From Phaeosaccion multiseriatum (Eukaryota > Ochrophyta, other classes), in the NCBI GenBank assembly GCA_965112735.1, contig OZ218964.1:2356001-2420000 (forward strand): a DNA stretch of 64,000 nt, written 5' to 3'. The translations under genes and the position numbers were made by a program. The notes under the pieces were generated by a model that did no database searches, was not told the DNA's origin, and saw only the letters and a program-made list of their open reading frames with translations. Of the stretch, positions 9,882-21,591 are shown in pieces (positions within the stretch are counted from its first letter, which is position 1; each line of letters begins with the position of its first letter).

Positions 9882-12054
9882 GGCCTGGGCATCAGCACTC
9901 CCTCCCCCGGTACGGCTCTGCCCTTCCAGCACCCCTGGACCGATTCCGAGGGCCTGGCCCCGTGGTGCACCACGAATGCTGAGGTGAGTGGTGGCGACTG
10001 CGTGAGGGGTGCGTGAGCGAGCCAAGCTGTGAGCCCCCTGCTTTCGGCTAGATACAGCCTCACCTCCTCTTTAGGAGAGCTCCACTCGCCCACTCCCTTC
10101 CCCTCCCCCGCCCACCCCACCTCCCATACCCCATATCCCACACACCCACAGCCGCTCAAGCTCGTTCATTCTCCGGGCAGACAGGAGCTCCGCGTCGTCA
10201 GCGGGAGAGGGAAAGGGAGAAGGAGAGGGGGTGGGTAGCCGCACGCCGTCGCGAGGAGAGCATGTAGACGAACTCGAAACCGAACTCGATGCCGATGCCG
10301 ATGTCAATGTCGATGTGGAAGGCGCGCCCCTGGAGGAAGCAGGGGTGAGAGATGCCTCCATCTCCTTGTCCTCTTCCTCCCACGCGGCCTTGTTGCAGCG
10401 CGTGGGTCTCGCGATACCCAACTTTGACCGTGTGCAGCAGTATGAAGACCTGCAGCGGGAGCTGGAGATGGTCAGGGGGGAGGAGGAGAAGGACTACGCA
10501 GGAGGAGGGAGGACCCGAGCGACTAGAGGGGAGGGCTCTCGGCGGGGACAGACGACTCGGCCTGCCAGCGCTCGGCCTCGGATGGAGGGGGGCGCCGGGC
10601 AGACCCAGGGGGGGCAGGGTGGGCAGGAACGGAAGGAAGCAAGTGGCTGTAGATGAAAGTTGAGGGCTGAAGGCTGAATGACAGTATGACAGCAGCTGTC
10701 AAGGCCGAGTGGGGATGGAGGGGGGTCGGTACCAGAATGTTGGGGGGGCAAAGGCGCAAAGACGCCAAGGTGGATGATCAACAATTGAGTCAATTTCGCC
10801 CTTCTTTCTCTCTCTCTGTCGCTCTCGCTCTGGCTCTCTTTATCTCTCTCTCTCTCCCTCCTTGTCCCTCTCTCTCCCCTCTCTCTCTCGCTCTCGTCAC
10901 ATGCCTCTCTCTCTCCCACCTTTCCTCTCTCCCTCCTCTCTCCCTGTCTCTCCCTCCTTTCCACCTCCCCCCTCCGTCTACTCGTGGGCCACAGACGCGT
11001 ACACCGCTCTGCTTCGACAGCAGGCCAGGCAGCGCTCGCAGCGCCCGCGACATGAAGAGGCGGAACGAACAGCGGCAGCAGCAGCGCAGAGGGGGAAAGG
11101 GCGGCAGAGAAGGAGGGCTGCTGATGCTGGGGGCGGCAGCGGTTCTGCAGCAACAGCGGCAATCCGGCCTTCCTCCCTTCCGTCCTTCCGTCCTTCCTTC
11201 CTTCCTTCCTTCCTTCCTTCCTTCCTTCCTTCCTTCCTTCCTTCCTTCCTTCCTTCCTTCCTTCCTTCCTTCCTTCCTTCCTTCCTTCCTTCCTTCCTTC
11301 CTTCCTTCCTTTCCTTCCTTCCTTCCTTCCTTCCTTCCTTCCTTCCTTCCTTCCTTCCTTCCTTCCTTCCTTCCTTCCTTCCTTCCTTCTTCCCTCCCTC
11401 CCTTCCCCCCTTCCTTCCGTCCTTCCTTCCTTCCTTCCTTCGTTCCTTCCTTCGTTCCTTCGTTCCTTCCTTCCTTCCTCCCTCCCGTCCTTCCTTCCTT
11501 CCTTCCTCCCTCCCGTCCTTCCTTCCTTCCTTCCTTCCTTCCTTCCTTCCTTCCTTTCTTTCTTCCTTCCTCCCTTCCTTCCTTCCTCCCTTCCTTCCTT
11601 CCTTCCTTCGTTCCTTCGTTCCTTCCTTCGTTCCTTCCTTCCTTCCTTCCTTCCTTCCTTCCTTCCTTCCTCCCTTCCTCCCTTCCTCCCTTCCTTCCTT
11701 CCTTCCTTCCACTCATTGACTTAGCGCTCACTCTGACGACCTCTCCTTCCCCTCTCTTCTCTCTCTCTCCACATTCTTCACCCTCTGTCTTCCCCCTCCC
11801 CTCTGTCCACCCTTTCTCCCCTGCTGCCAGGGAACAAGTACGCATCATCGAAGAAGACCCTTCCGCTGCCGCCACCGGAGCGCCTTCCTTGTACAGAGAC
11901 CGTTCCAGATCGGTACAACAGCTTCGACCCGCCCCCTTGGACTCAATGCGGAGCGGTCTGCGATCGTGCCGGGCCTCGCGATCCCCCGGGGCGGAGGGGA
12001 GGGGGCGGGAGGAGGATACGTTGGGTGGAGGGCCAGGGGGGGAGGGGAGCATGA
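9882..12054 (+). pseudogene. Family C copy II, lacking exon D
   Basis: Proposed exons: A 9882-10012, B 10152-10618, C 10995-11094, E 11831-12054. Exons A and B fit the family phases (131 and 467 bp). The exon B donor is GTGGGC, and the exon C donor is GA. Exon D and most of its flanking introns are gone: sequence passes from the region after exon C straight into the TTCC array at about 11166. In the alternative Gly-rich frame, a C to T change gives TAG at 12135-12137. A normal product is unlikely. Confidence 0.45.
11166..11710. repeat. (TTCC)n array, copy II, expanded
   Basis: About 545 bp of TTCC with interspersed CCTCCC and TTCG variants. It sits where exon D should be and gives long spurious Phe-Leu-Pro-Ser frames. 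Confidence 0.95.
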
Positions 12055-13440
12055 GCCATCGGAGCGTTCTCAATCTCGCCATGGGGGGGGGGGGGAGAAG
12101 CTCTGCCTCTGTTTCTGTCTATGGCTCCAACCCTTAGGAGGAGGAGGAGGAGGAGGAGGGGGGCGTCACAAATGGCTTCAGTACCACCAACACCAGGAGA
12201 GGGAGAGGGCGCTGGGAGGGGAGGGCAAGGTATTGGACTTGGGTATCAGCAGAGGCCCATTGGAAGCCCCGTCACAGGGACGGGCAGGAGAGAGAAGGAG
12301 GGGGTATCATTGGTGGTAGTGGTGGTGGTGGCGGGGTTGGTGTTAGGCCGGAGTCAGCCCCTGTGAGTCGGGGGGGGAGGGGTGAAGGCGGGGGTAGCGG
12401 GGGAGAGGAGGGAGGGACACCGCGAGGGAGGGTAGCAGGAGGAGGGGCAAGAGGAGGAGTAGGAGGAAGAGGAGGAGGAAGTGGAGGATGAGGGCGAGGC
12501 GGGCACGGCAGGTAGACGGGGAACCCATCCTCACTAACTCACTCGCTCACTCACTCATGCACTAAGTATTCACTTTCTAGCTCTATTCTATAAGCGAAGT
12601 CCAGGAGGCAAATGCAATACACATGCTTCTCCAAGGTCGAGAGGCAAGCAGCACGATTCACAGATGGACACAATTGCGGCACTCCGTATCCACTGCCTCC
12701 CCGCTGCTCTCTTCCGTCCGCTGGGAAACAGGGCTCACCTGTACGCTTCTATCTGATCCCACTTAATATTGCCGAGGGCAGGGTTCTCTTTGACGAGGGG
12801 GTAGAAATAGAGACCAGCAAGTAGCAGAGCACTGGGGAAGTCACTGAGTAATAGCTCATCTCGTTATTAGTTTACGTAATTAGTCACTGCGTACGTGTAG
12901 ACGGATGGAGCGGAGCTTGCCTTTGGCCTCCACACGAGTACAACCCCCGCCTAGGACCTGGCGTTCACCTTCACCACTCTGTGTTTAGCAGGGCAATACC
13001 CTTCTCTAATAAGCTACGACTCTTTGCTGTGCCCGCATGCCCCACCCAGGAAGGAAGCCCTCGGCCTCAATCCATCGGGATTGCACTTCTCCCCCCTCCA
13101 CATGAGCTCACCTTCCCTCTCACCCCCCCCCCCTCCAGCTATACACTTCATCCATTGGTCCCTTAAGCTACACACGTGACTCCCCTCCCTCCCGGACCCC
13201 CTACCTCCTGTACTCCGACTCCTCTCTGCGACAGAGCATCGCAATCACTTCACCGCTCTTACACCAAGCCAGTGTGCCGTGGGCTGTCTCTCTCTCTCGC
13301 ATCGCATCCTCATGTACAGGCTCACTCGCATGGGCTGCATGACTGGCTGGTGCAAGCGAGCAAGCTGGAGCGGTAGTCTTTCGTTGCCAAAGTCCTCGTT
13401 GCCCCTACCAGCCCCCACCTCGCACATCCCTCCTACTCGC
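12055..13440. other. 3' region between family C copy II and ANK 4
   Basis: Gly/Glu-rich coding-like tail to about 12500 with a GGA run, a short ACTC run near 12530-12558, then the conserved long-unit spacer and the ANK 3' flank with a C-run near 13120-13132. No gene supported. Confidence 0.4.
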
Positions 13441-14601
13441 TCAGCCCATCTCCTCCGCCATGCTCTCCCACGTTTCGCTCCCCACACTCCAGGGCCTCTC
13501 CAGCGGCAGGATTCCGCTCTCCTTGCCGAAGGTCGGATCCGTCCTTCGCATGAGGTACAGCGCGGTTTGGGACCGGAAGAAGGCTGCTGCCGCCTCCATA
13601 AGTCGCTGCTCAATGTCCCGGCCGAGCTGATTCCGCCGTGCCCCAGCCAATGCCTTGTCCACCGAAGCACCGGCCGAGAGGAGCTGCCACGCTATCCCGT
13701 GCTGGTCATTGTGGATGGCAGCAAGGAGAGGAGTCATAGCGGTTGCTGTGGTCGTATCGATGGGGGATCCCGCAGAGATGAGACGAGCGACGACGGCCTC
13801 GCGCCTATTGTACGCTGCAAGGTAGAGGGCTGAAGCGCCAATGTTGGTTCGTTTGTCCACACGTGCTCCCGCAGAAAGAAGCTTCTCCACCACGGCGTCG
13901 TGTCCCTGTAGAGAGGCACCGAGAAGAGGAGTGGAACCTTCGAGGTCAGCCTTGTCGATGCTGGCGTGGGCCTTGATGAGCTGCTGTACGATACCCGCAT
14001 GCCCATTAATCGATGCCGCCAGAAGCGGAGTAGCCCCGAGATAACTTGCTTGGTTCACATCCGCTTGGGCTGAGATGAGGTGCCTTACAACAGATCCATG
14101 TCCTTTCTGAGAGGCCATCCAAATCGGAGAAGAACCGTCTTCCGCTGCCAAGTCGACGTTAGCACCCGCCGAGAGCAGCTGCTGTACTGTCGTGGAGTGC
14201 CCCGTTCCTGATGCTGCAATCAAGGGAGTAGCGCCTCTGGCATTCGCTTGGTCGACAGGGGCTCCAGCGTCCAACAGCCACCTTACCACCTGATCTTGTC
14301 CCTCGGCGCTAGCGGCTATCAACGGCGTGCTTCCGTGAGGTCCCTGTCTGGTGCTGAAGGAGGCCCTTTCCCGCAGCAGCAGGTCCACGACATCCAGTCG
14401 ACCGTATTGTGCAGCCACAAGCATTGCGGTATATCCATTTTCGTAGATAGGCTGATCCAAGCTCGCTTTGCCATGTTTGGCGATGAGCTTGGTAACCACC
14501 GCTCTCACATTGGGGAAGCTGTCTTCTCTGTTCAGGGCCTGCCCCAGCCGCCGCGCCTGGTGTTGTTGAGAACAATGATGTCGGGGGGGAGAGGCGCACA
14601 T
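13441..14601 (-). CDS. Ankyrin-repeat protein, copy 4
   Basis: 386 codons from the Met-Cys start; the frame is open upstream to 14721 because a C-run replaces stops there. Eight ankyrin repeats and the conserved tail, with Tyr for Asp in the usual ALDLMRR motif. A splice acceptor before 14631 and candidate exon 1 at 14874-14903 are in phase. Repeats 1-2 (LLRERASFSTRQGP) match copy 11, not its neighbours, which is a sign of segment exchange. Confidence 0.85.
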   Translation of the reverse strand: MCASPPRHHCSQQHQARRLGQALNREDSFPNVRAVVTKLIAKHGKASLDQPIYENGYTAMLVAAQYGRLDVVDLLLRERASFSTRQGPHGSTPLIAASAEGQDQVVRWLLDAGAPVDQANARGATPLIAASGTGHSTTVQQLLSAGANVDLAAEDGSSPIWMASQKGHGSVVRHLISAQADVNQASYLGATPLLAASINGHAGIVQQLIKAHASIDKADLEGSTPLLGASLQGHDAVVEKLLSAGARVDKRTNIGASALYLAAYNRREAVVARLISAGSPIDTTTATAMTPLLAAIHNDQHGIAWQLLSAGASVDKALAGARRNQLGRDIEQRLMEAAAAFFRSQTALYLMRRTDPTFGKESGILPLERPWSVGSETWESMAEEMG

Positions 14602-14631
14602 GCATAGGATAAAAGGGTCAACAAGAAGCTG

Positions 14632-15218
14632 CTGACTACTTCGATCCCCCCCCCCCCCCCCTCCCTCGCTTTCCTCTCTCCATCGCACAGATATTTCCTC
14701 AAAAGCGGGGGAAAGGCGCATACACCGGATAAAAAGGGATCAACGGAGGGGAGAGCTGCCCACTGCGTCGACACGTGAGCTTCCCACCGCAGCTTCCATA
14801 TCTGCACAAGGACTCTCTCTATGCTCTATTCTTTCCTAAGGACATCGTCTTATAGGAGGGCGCTAGGTCGTACCTCGGGCGTTAACGTTGCCTGCTGCGC
14901 CATGGTGAGCAAGCGGCCCCTCCCTTGAGACGGTAGTGCTGACAAGGGGGCTACAGAAGGCCCTCTCCCTGCTGCACCTGCCGTGCAGTAGTCGGTCGCT
15001 CTGCCTTTCTTATCAGGCCTCCCCGTGATATGTTTAGTTATGGAGGCCTCTGAAGGCATTGGGTTTGGTGATCCGATTCACAGATCCCGATCCCAGGGGG
15101 GGGGGACTTCCTGCGAGAGCAAGCAGAGCCGGGGACAGGAGCAGGAGCCGCTGTATGGACTCCTCTCCCCCCCGCGAGACCAGCGGAGCCCTTCACCTCC
15201 TCCCCCCTTCTCCTGCAG
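14632..15218. promoter_or_regulatory. Divergent spacer, ANK 4 / family C copy III
   Basis: Contains ANK exon 1 (14874-14903, minus), a C-run at about 14646-14660 unique to this unit, and a second start-region module near 14718. Presumed shared promoter. Confidence 0.4.
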
Positions 15219-17685
15219 GGCCTGGGCATCAGCACTCCCTCCCCCGGTACGGTTCGGCTCTTCCAGCACCCCTGGACCGATTCAGAGGGCCTGGCCCCGT
15301 GGTGCACCACGAATGCTGAGGTGAGTGGTGGCGACTGCGTGAGGGGTGCGTGAGGGAGCCAAGCTGTGAGCCCCCTGCTTTCGGCTAGATACAGCCTCAC
15401 CTCCTCTTTAGGAGAGCTCCACTCGCCCACTCCCTTCCCCTCCCCCGCCCACCCCACCTCCCATACCCCATATCCCACACACCCACAGCCGCTCAAGCTC
15501 GTTCATTCTCCGGGCAGACAGGAGCTCCGCGTCGTCAGCGGGAGAAGGAAAGGGAGAAGGAGAGGGGGTGGGTAGCCGCACGCCGTCGCGAGGAGAGCAT
15601 GTAGACGAACTCGAAACCGAACTCGATGCCGATGCCGATGTCAATGTCGATGTGGAAGGCGCGCCCCTGGAGGAAGCAGGGGTGAGAGATGCCTCCATCT
15701 CCTTGTCCTCTTCCTCCCACGCGGCCTTGTTGCAGCGCATGGGTCTCGCGATACCCAACTTTCACCGTGTGCAGCAGTATGAAGACCTGCAGCGGGAGCC
15801 GGAGATGCTCAGGGGGGAGGAGGAGAAGGACTACGCAGGAGGAGGGAGGAACGGAGCGACTAGAGGGGAGGGCTCTCGGCGGGGACAGACGACTCAGCCT
15901 GCCAGCGCTCGGCCTCGGATGGAGGGGTGCGCCGGGCAGACCCAGGGGGGGCAGGGTGAGCAGGTACGGAAGGAAGCAAGTGGCTGTAGATGAAAGCTGA
16001 GGGCTGAAGGCTGAATGACAGCATGACAGCAGCTGTCAAGGCCGAGTGGGGATGAAGGGGGGTCGGTACCAGGATGTTGGGGGGGCAAAGGCGCAAAGGT
16101 GCCAAGGTGGATGATCAACAATTGAGTCCTCTTCGCCCTTCTTTCTCTCTGTCGCTCTCGCTCCCTCTGATCTCTCTCTCTCTCGCTTTCTCTCCCTCCT
16201 TCTCCCTCTCTCTCCCCTCTCTCTCGCTCTCGTCACCTGTCTCTCTCTCTCCCACCTTTCCTCCCTCCCTCTCTCTTTCTCTTCCCCCCCCCCTTCCCCT
16301 CCCTCCGTCCGTGGGCCACAGACGCGTACACCGCTCTGTTTCGACAGCAGGCCAGGCAGCGCTCGAACGGCGTCAGCAGCGCAGAGGGGGTAAGCGCGGC
16401 AGAGAGGGAGGGCTGCTGATGCTGGGGGCGGCGGCAGTTCTGCAGCAACAGCGGCAATCCGGCGAAGCCTCTGCGGTGAGGGAGGGGAGGCAGGGAGGGA
16501 GGGAGTTGGTGATACAGAGGGAGGGAGTGTGCGAGGCAGAGAGAGCGGGGGTGAAAGCGCGAGGGAGTTGAATTGGAGCGGGAGGAAGTGAGGGAGCGAG
16601 AGCTGGGGGGGGGGGAGGGAGGAAGAAGGGTAGCAGCGCCGCCAGCATGGCAGTGAGGTCTCGCAACAGAGAACACAGCGACGTGTGTATTGAATAAATG
16701 ATTGATGCCCTCGCACCCCGTACCCGGTCCCACGTGTGCTCTGCTGCTCTGCCGCTCTGCCGCACCATTCATGTCTGCTCGATCCTGCTCTACGCGGCTC
16801 TGTCCCACTCCTTTCTACTCCCCATCTCTCGTCCCAAAGGCTAAGCTTCGGAGTCGTCGGGAGAAGCAGCAGCGGCGAGCAGCAGCCATCGGGCGACGGG
16901 CGTGGTTATATCCAGCACTGCCAGAGGAGGAGCAAGGCCGGTGACGGCTGCTGCTGCTGTACCACCAACTGTTGCATCTCGAGACGATGTGCTGGAGTGG
17001 GGTAAGCAGATCGAGATGGCACTGGACGAGAGGGCAGAGCTAGTCGAGGGCGGCAAGATGTTCGCCGTCAGTGGAAGGTGAGGGGGAAGGGGGGGTGAAG
17101 GAGTGAGGGAGGGAGGGAGGGAGGGACCGAAAGAGGGGATGGAGGGATCAAACGATGGGGCGACTCCCCGCAGCACCGTGGTGCGTTCTGCTCTACCCCT
17201 CTTGACATATGCTTCCTCCCTGCCTCCTTCCTTCCTTCCGTCCTTCCTTCCTTCCTTCCCTCCTTCCTTCCTTCCTTCCTTCCGTCCGTCCTTCCTTCCT
17301 TCCTTCCTCCCTTCCTTCCTCCCTACCTCCATCCTTCCTTCCTTCCTTCCTCCCTTCCTTCCTCCCTACCTCCATCCATCCTTTCTTTCTTCCTTCCTTC
17401 CTTCCTTCCTTCCTTCCTTCCTTCCTTCCTTCCTTCCTTCCTTCCTTCCTTCCTTCCTTTCTTTCTTCCTTCTTTCTTTCTTTCCTTCCACTCATTGACT
17501 TCGCGTTCACTCCGACGACCTTTCCTCCCCCTCTCTTCTCTTCTCCACCCTCTCCACCCTCTCCTCCACCTCCTCTCTGTCCACGATTCCTCCCCTTTCT
17601 CCCCTGCTGCCAGAGAATAAGTACGCATCATCGAAGAAGACCCTTCCGCTGCCGCCACCGGAGCGCCTTCCTTGCACAGAGACCG
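15219..17685 (+). pseudogene. Family C copy III, truncated in exon E
   Basis: Proposed exons: A 15219-15349, B 15489-15955, C 16322-16389, D 16840-17001, E from 17614. A (131 bp), B (467 bp) and C fit the phase model. C has a clean GTAAGC donor and an internal in-frame deletion (RSNG). D is 1 nt short of the expected phase, ending in a frame that stops soon after EEEQGR. Its GTAAGC donor survives. The C to T change at the start of exon E is silent in the NKYASSK frame. Exon E is cut at about 17685, where sequence joins a second copy of the spacer block. Confidence 0.45.
17226..17490. repeat. (TTCC)n array, copy III
   Basis: About 265 bp of TTCC with two internal copies of a CTCCCTACCTCCATCC variant block, a higher-order repeat also seen in copies V and VI. 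Confidence 0.9.
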
Positions 17686-18394
17686 CTCTGCCTTTTGTTA
17701 GGCTCCCAGCGATATGTTTAGTTATGGAGGCCTCTGAAGGCATTGGGTTTGGTGATCCGATTCACAGATCCCGATCCCAGGGGGGGGGGGAGATCCTTAG
17801 CTGGACGAGAGGGCAGAGGCTATGCTGAGTGCGCACAGACGCGACCGCGCAGCTGCTGCCTAGATGAGCGGTGCCTGCCTTTTGCCTCCACACGAGCACA
17901 ACCCCCGCCTAGGACCTGGCGTTCACCTTCACCACTCTGTGTTTAGCAGGGCAGTACCCATCTCTAATAATCTATGACTACTTGCTGTGCCCGCATGCCC
18001 CACCCAGGAAGGAAGCCCTCGGCCTCTATCCATCGGGATTACACTCTCCCCCCTCCAAAAGAGCTGACCTTCCCTCTCACCCCCCCCCCCTCAAGCTATA
18101 CACTTCATCCATTGGTCCCATAAGCTACACACGTCACTCCCCTCCCCCCCGGACCCCCTTCCTCCTGCGGTACTCTGACTCCTCTCTGCGACAGAGCATC
18201 GCAATCACTTCACCGCTCTAACACCAAGCCAGTGTGCCGTGGGCTGTCTCTCTCTCGCATCGCATCCTGATGTACAGGCTCACTCGCATGGGCTGCATGA
18301 CTGGTGCAAGCGAGCAAGCTGGAGCGGTTCTCTTTCGTTGCCAAAGTCTTCGTTGCCCCTTCCAGCCCCCACCTCGCACATCCCTCCTACTCGC
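17686..18394. other. Junction and 3' region before ANK 5
   Basis: Starts at the break in exon E. A second copy of the attgggtttggtgatccga block follows near 17740, then the sequence typical of retroelement-bearing units (gcacagacgcgaccgcgcag near 17833), then ANK 3' flank. No gene seen. Confidence 0.45.
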
Positions 18395-19462
18395 TCAGCC
18401 CATCTCCTCCGCCATGCTCTCCCACGTCTCGCTCCCCACACTCCAGGGCCTCTCCAGCGGCAGGATTCCGCTCTCCTTGCCGAAGGTCGGATCCGTCCTT
18501 CGCATGAGGTCCAGCGCGGTTTGGGACCGGAAGAAGGCTGCTGCCGCCTCCATAAGTCGCTGCTCAATGTCCCGGCCGAGCTGATTCCGCCGTGCCCCAG
18601 CCAATGCCTTGTCCACCGAAGCACCGGCCGAGAGGAGCTGCCGCGCTATCCCGTGCTGGTCATTGTGGATGGCAGCAAGGAGAGGAGTCATAGCGGTTGC
18701 TGTGGTCGTATCGATGGGGGATCCCGCAGAGATGAGACGAGCGACGACGGCCTCGCGCCTATTGTACGCTGCAAGGTAGAGGGCTGAAGCGCCAATGTTG
18801 GTTCGTTTGTCCACACGTGCTCCCGCATAGAGAAGCTTCTCCACCACGGCGTCGTGTCCCTGTAGAGAGGCACCGAGAAGAGGAGTGGAACCTTCGAGGT
18901 CAGCCTTGTCGATGCTGGCGTGGGCCCAGATGAGCTGCTGTACGATGCCCACATGCCCATTAATCGATGCCGCCAGAAGCGGAGTAGCCCCGAGATAACT
19001 TGCGTGGTTCACATCCGCTTGGGCTGAGATGAGGTGCCTTACAATAGATCCATGTCCTTTCTGAGAGGCATACCAAATCGGAGAATAACCGTGTTCCTCC
19101 GCCAAGTCGACGTTAGCACGCGCCGAGAGCAGCTGCTGCACTGTCGTAGAGTGCCCCATTACTGATGCTGCAATCAAGGGAGTAGCGCCTGTGGCATCCA
19201 CTTGGTCGACAGGGGCTCCAATGTCCAACAGCCACCTCACCACCTGATCGCGTCCGCCGCCGCTAGATACTATCAATGGCGTGTGTCCGACGAGCCCGCA
19301 TCTGGTGCGGAAGGAGGCCCCTTCGCGCAGCAGAAAGTCCATGACATCCAGCCGACCGTGTTGTGCAGCCCTCAACATTGCGGTGTATCCTTCTTCGTCG
19401 ACAGGCTGATCCAAACTCGCTTTGCCATGTTTGGCGATGAGCTTCCCAACCACCGCTCTCAC
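18395..19462 (-). pseudogene. Ankyrin-repeat protein, copy 5, N-terminus frameshifted
   Basis: Open for 355 codons from an internal Met (MRAVVGKL) through eight ankyrin repeats and the conserved tail. Upstream, a 1-nt insertion near 19540 shifts the normal Met-Cys frame, which then ends at TAG. Candidate exon 1 is still present at 19823-19852. It could yield a shorter protein from the internal Met, but no Kozak-like context is evident. Nearly identical to copy 13. Confidence 0.6.
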
Positions 19463-19558
19463 ATTGGGGAAGCTCTTCCCTCTACGCAGGGCCTGCCCCA
19501 GCTGCTGGGCCTGGAGTTGTTGAGGGCAGCGAATTCGAGGGGGAAGAGACGCACATGC

Positions 19559-19974
19559 ATAGGATAAAAGGGATCAACGGGAAGTTGCTGACTGCTTCGA
19601 TACGTGCGCATCCCACCTCCGGGAACGTATCCGTTACCCCCCCTCCCTTTCCTCTCTCCAGATCTATTTCCTCAAAGTGGGGGAGAGGCCCATACACCGG
19701 ATAAAAAGGGAACAGAGAGCTTCCCATTGCGTCGACACGTGAGCTTCCCACCGCACAAGGACCCTTTCTATGCTATACTCTTTCCTAAGGGCATCGTCTT
19801 ATAGGAGGGCGCTAAGTCGTACCTCGCGCGTTAACGTTGCCTGATGCGCCATGGTGAGCAAGCGGCCCCTCCCTTGACACAGTAGTGCTGACAAGGGGGC
19901 TACAGAAGGCCTTCTCCGCGCCTGCTGTGCAGTAGTCGGTCGCTCTGCCTTTTATATGGCCTCCCCATTATTAT
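19559..19974. other. 5' spacer of ANK copy 5
   Basis: Holds ANK exon 1 (19823-19852, minus; MAHQATLTRE form as in copies 1 and 13). A deletion removes the second half of the usual gtatccgcacaagg stretch. No plus-strand gene. Confidence 0.4.
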
Positions 19975-20530
19975 TATATATTTTTTTCTCTTGTCTAAAA
20001 GTAACGTCTCCACCGCCCCGGGGGACAAAAGTTGATACCATTCTGTGGCGAGTGTTTTGATATTGCTGTTCCATCAAAAGGGACGAGATGGTACCTCGTG
20101 GGGTCATAGTGGATGTCTCCACCCTGGCCCTCCATGCCTACCTGTGGCACCCCATACTTGGTGCGCTTGGTGGCTTCAGCCTTCTTGGCTGCCGCGAGTG
20201 CTTCCTTCGATGCCTTGGCCCTATTGGTGATGTTGGTGGCATCAGTGAGCGTGATGTCGATCATCAGGGACTTGTGGCCATCCCCATATTCGTGGTCAGG
20301 TGGAAGCTCGAACATCCTGGGGGGAGTCACGATGTCCATCTCCATCTGTTTGGCCACGTGGGCGTCACCCCTCACGCCGTTGCCCCCCCCTTTCCCTCGT
20401 CTCGCGGTGACGGTTCGTTCCCTCATGAAGGGGAAGCCGATGTTCTGCACTATCCCTCTGCCCAGTCAGGCCCTCGCTCTTCATCAACGCGACAAGTGCC
20501 TTCTGCACAGCATTGGAGGTCTCTGAAGGC
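19975..20530 (-). mobile_element. Retroelement-like fragment R2
   Basis: Main ORF 19995-20450 (151 aa, minus), 12 bp shorter than R1 near its 3' end. It shares the 4-nt agtc frameshift with R1 and R4, placing the MPSETSN-type start out of frame. A-rich tail at about 19975-19990 on the minus strand. Same motifs as R1. Confidence 0.45.
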
Positions 20531-21591
20531 ATTGGGTTTGGTGATCCGATTCACAGATCCCGAACCCAGGGGGGGGGGGAGTTCCTTGCGTGGGCGAGGG
20601 CAGAGGCTGTGTTGAGTGCGCACAGACGCGACCGCGCAGCTGCTGCCTAGATGGGCGGTGCCTGCCTTTGGCTTCCACACGAGCACAACCCCCGCCCAGG
20701 ACCTGGCGTTCACCTTTTCACGGCCTTCCCGGTCGGATACCTCTCCCCAACGCTCACAAATGCCCACCCAATAGTATTACAAATTAGCTAGGTAAGAGGG
20801 GGTACTTGCCAGTCGGAAGTTAGAGAGGAGGACGAGTCTTTGCGCACCCGGCACCGCCCCTCTGACGGTGCCGCGCACACTCCAACCCACCCGATTCTCT
20901 ATCTCCCCGCGGTAGATACCAATGGGTACCCCTCGAATATCTCCCCACTGAGTCCACCAGTCCCCCGGGGCGGGTGTGTGGGAGAAGATTCACCGCGTTA
21001 GCTGCTTTCAGGGCAGCGACTCCTATCCTCGCCTCCACTCAACCACACCACACCACAGTCCTCTTATGCCACATCCTCAAGTTTTTAAACCCCATCCTCC
21101 CTCGCCAGTCCGTGAAAAGTCGTTTTCCCACCGGGGTACGAAAACTCCCCTTACAATTGTGTGTTTCTAAGCTACGACTCTTTGCTGTGCCCCGCATGCC
21201 CCACCCAGGAAGGAAGCCCTCGGCCTCTATCCATCGGGATTGCACTTCTCCCCCCTCCAAATGAGCTGACCTTCCCTCTCACCCCCCCCCTCAAGCTATA
21301 CACTGCATCCATTGGTCCCTTAAGCTACACACGTGACTCCCCTCCCCCCCGGACCCCCTACCTCCTGTACTCCGACTCCTCTCTGCGACAGAGCATCGCA
21401 ATCACTTCACCGCTCTTACACCAAGCCAGTGTGCCGTGGGCTGTCTCTCTCTCGCATCGCATCCTGATGTACAGGCTCACTCGCATGGGCTGCATGACTG
21501 GTGCAAGCGAGCAAGCTGGAGCGGTACTCTTTCGTTGCCAAAGTCCTCGTTGCCCCTTCCAGCCCCCACCTCGCACATCCCTCCTACTCGC
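20531..21591. other. Spacer with 420-bp unique segment, before ANK 6
   Basis: About 20716-21150 holds a segment seen elsewhere only at about 58515-58930. On the minus strand it has a coding-like stretch (VGWSVRGTVRGAVPG ... LVLLSNFRLA) with good third-position GC. I cannot assign it. Compared with the second copy, this one has about 25 extra bases near 20760. The rest is ANK 3' flank. Confidence 0.4.

Noticed and set aside
9699-10016. Plus-strand frame starting MEASEGIGFGD as family C start
   Set aside because: Contiguous with exon A only in some copies; the G-run shifts it in others, and it is antisense to the retroelement-like start codons.
10686-12137. 483-codon plus-strand frame of Phe-Leu-Pro-Ser repeats and its minus-strand Glu-Gly-Arg-Lys counterpart
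   Set aside because: Pure translation of the TTCC array; both strands and several frames are open because the repeat lacks stops.
14640-14721. Upstream extension of ankyrin copy 4 as the true N-terminus
   Set aside because: Open only because a C-run gives a Gly run; not kept in other copies.
20975-21010. Possible small-subunit rRNA fragment (cgttagctgc)
   Set aside because: Only about 10 bases agree, with no flanking conserved helices.
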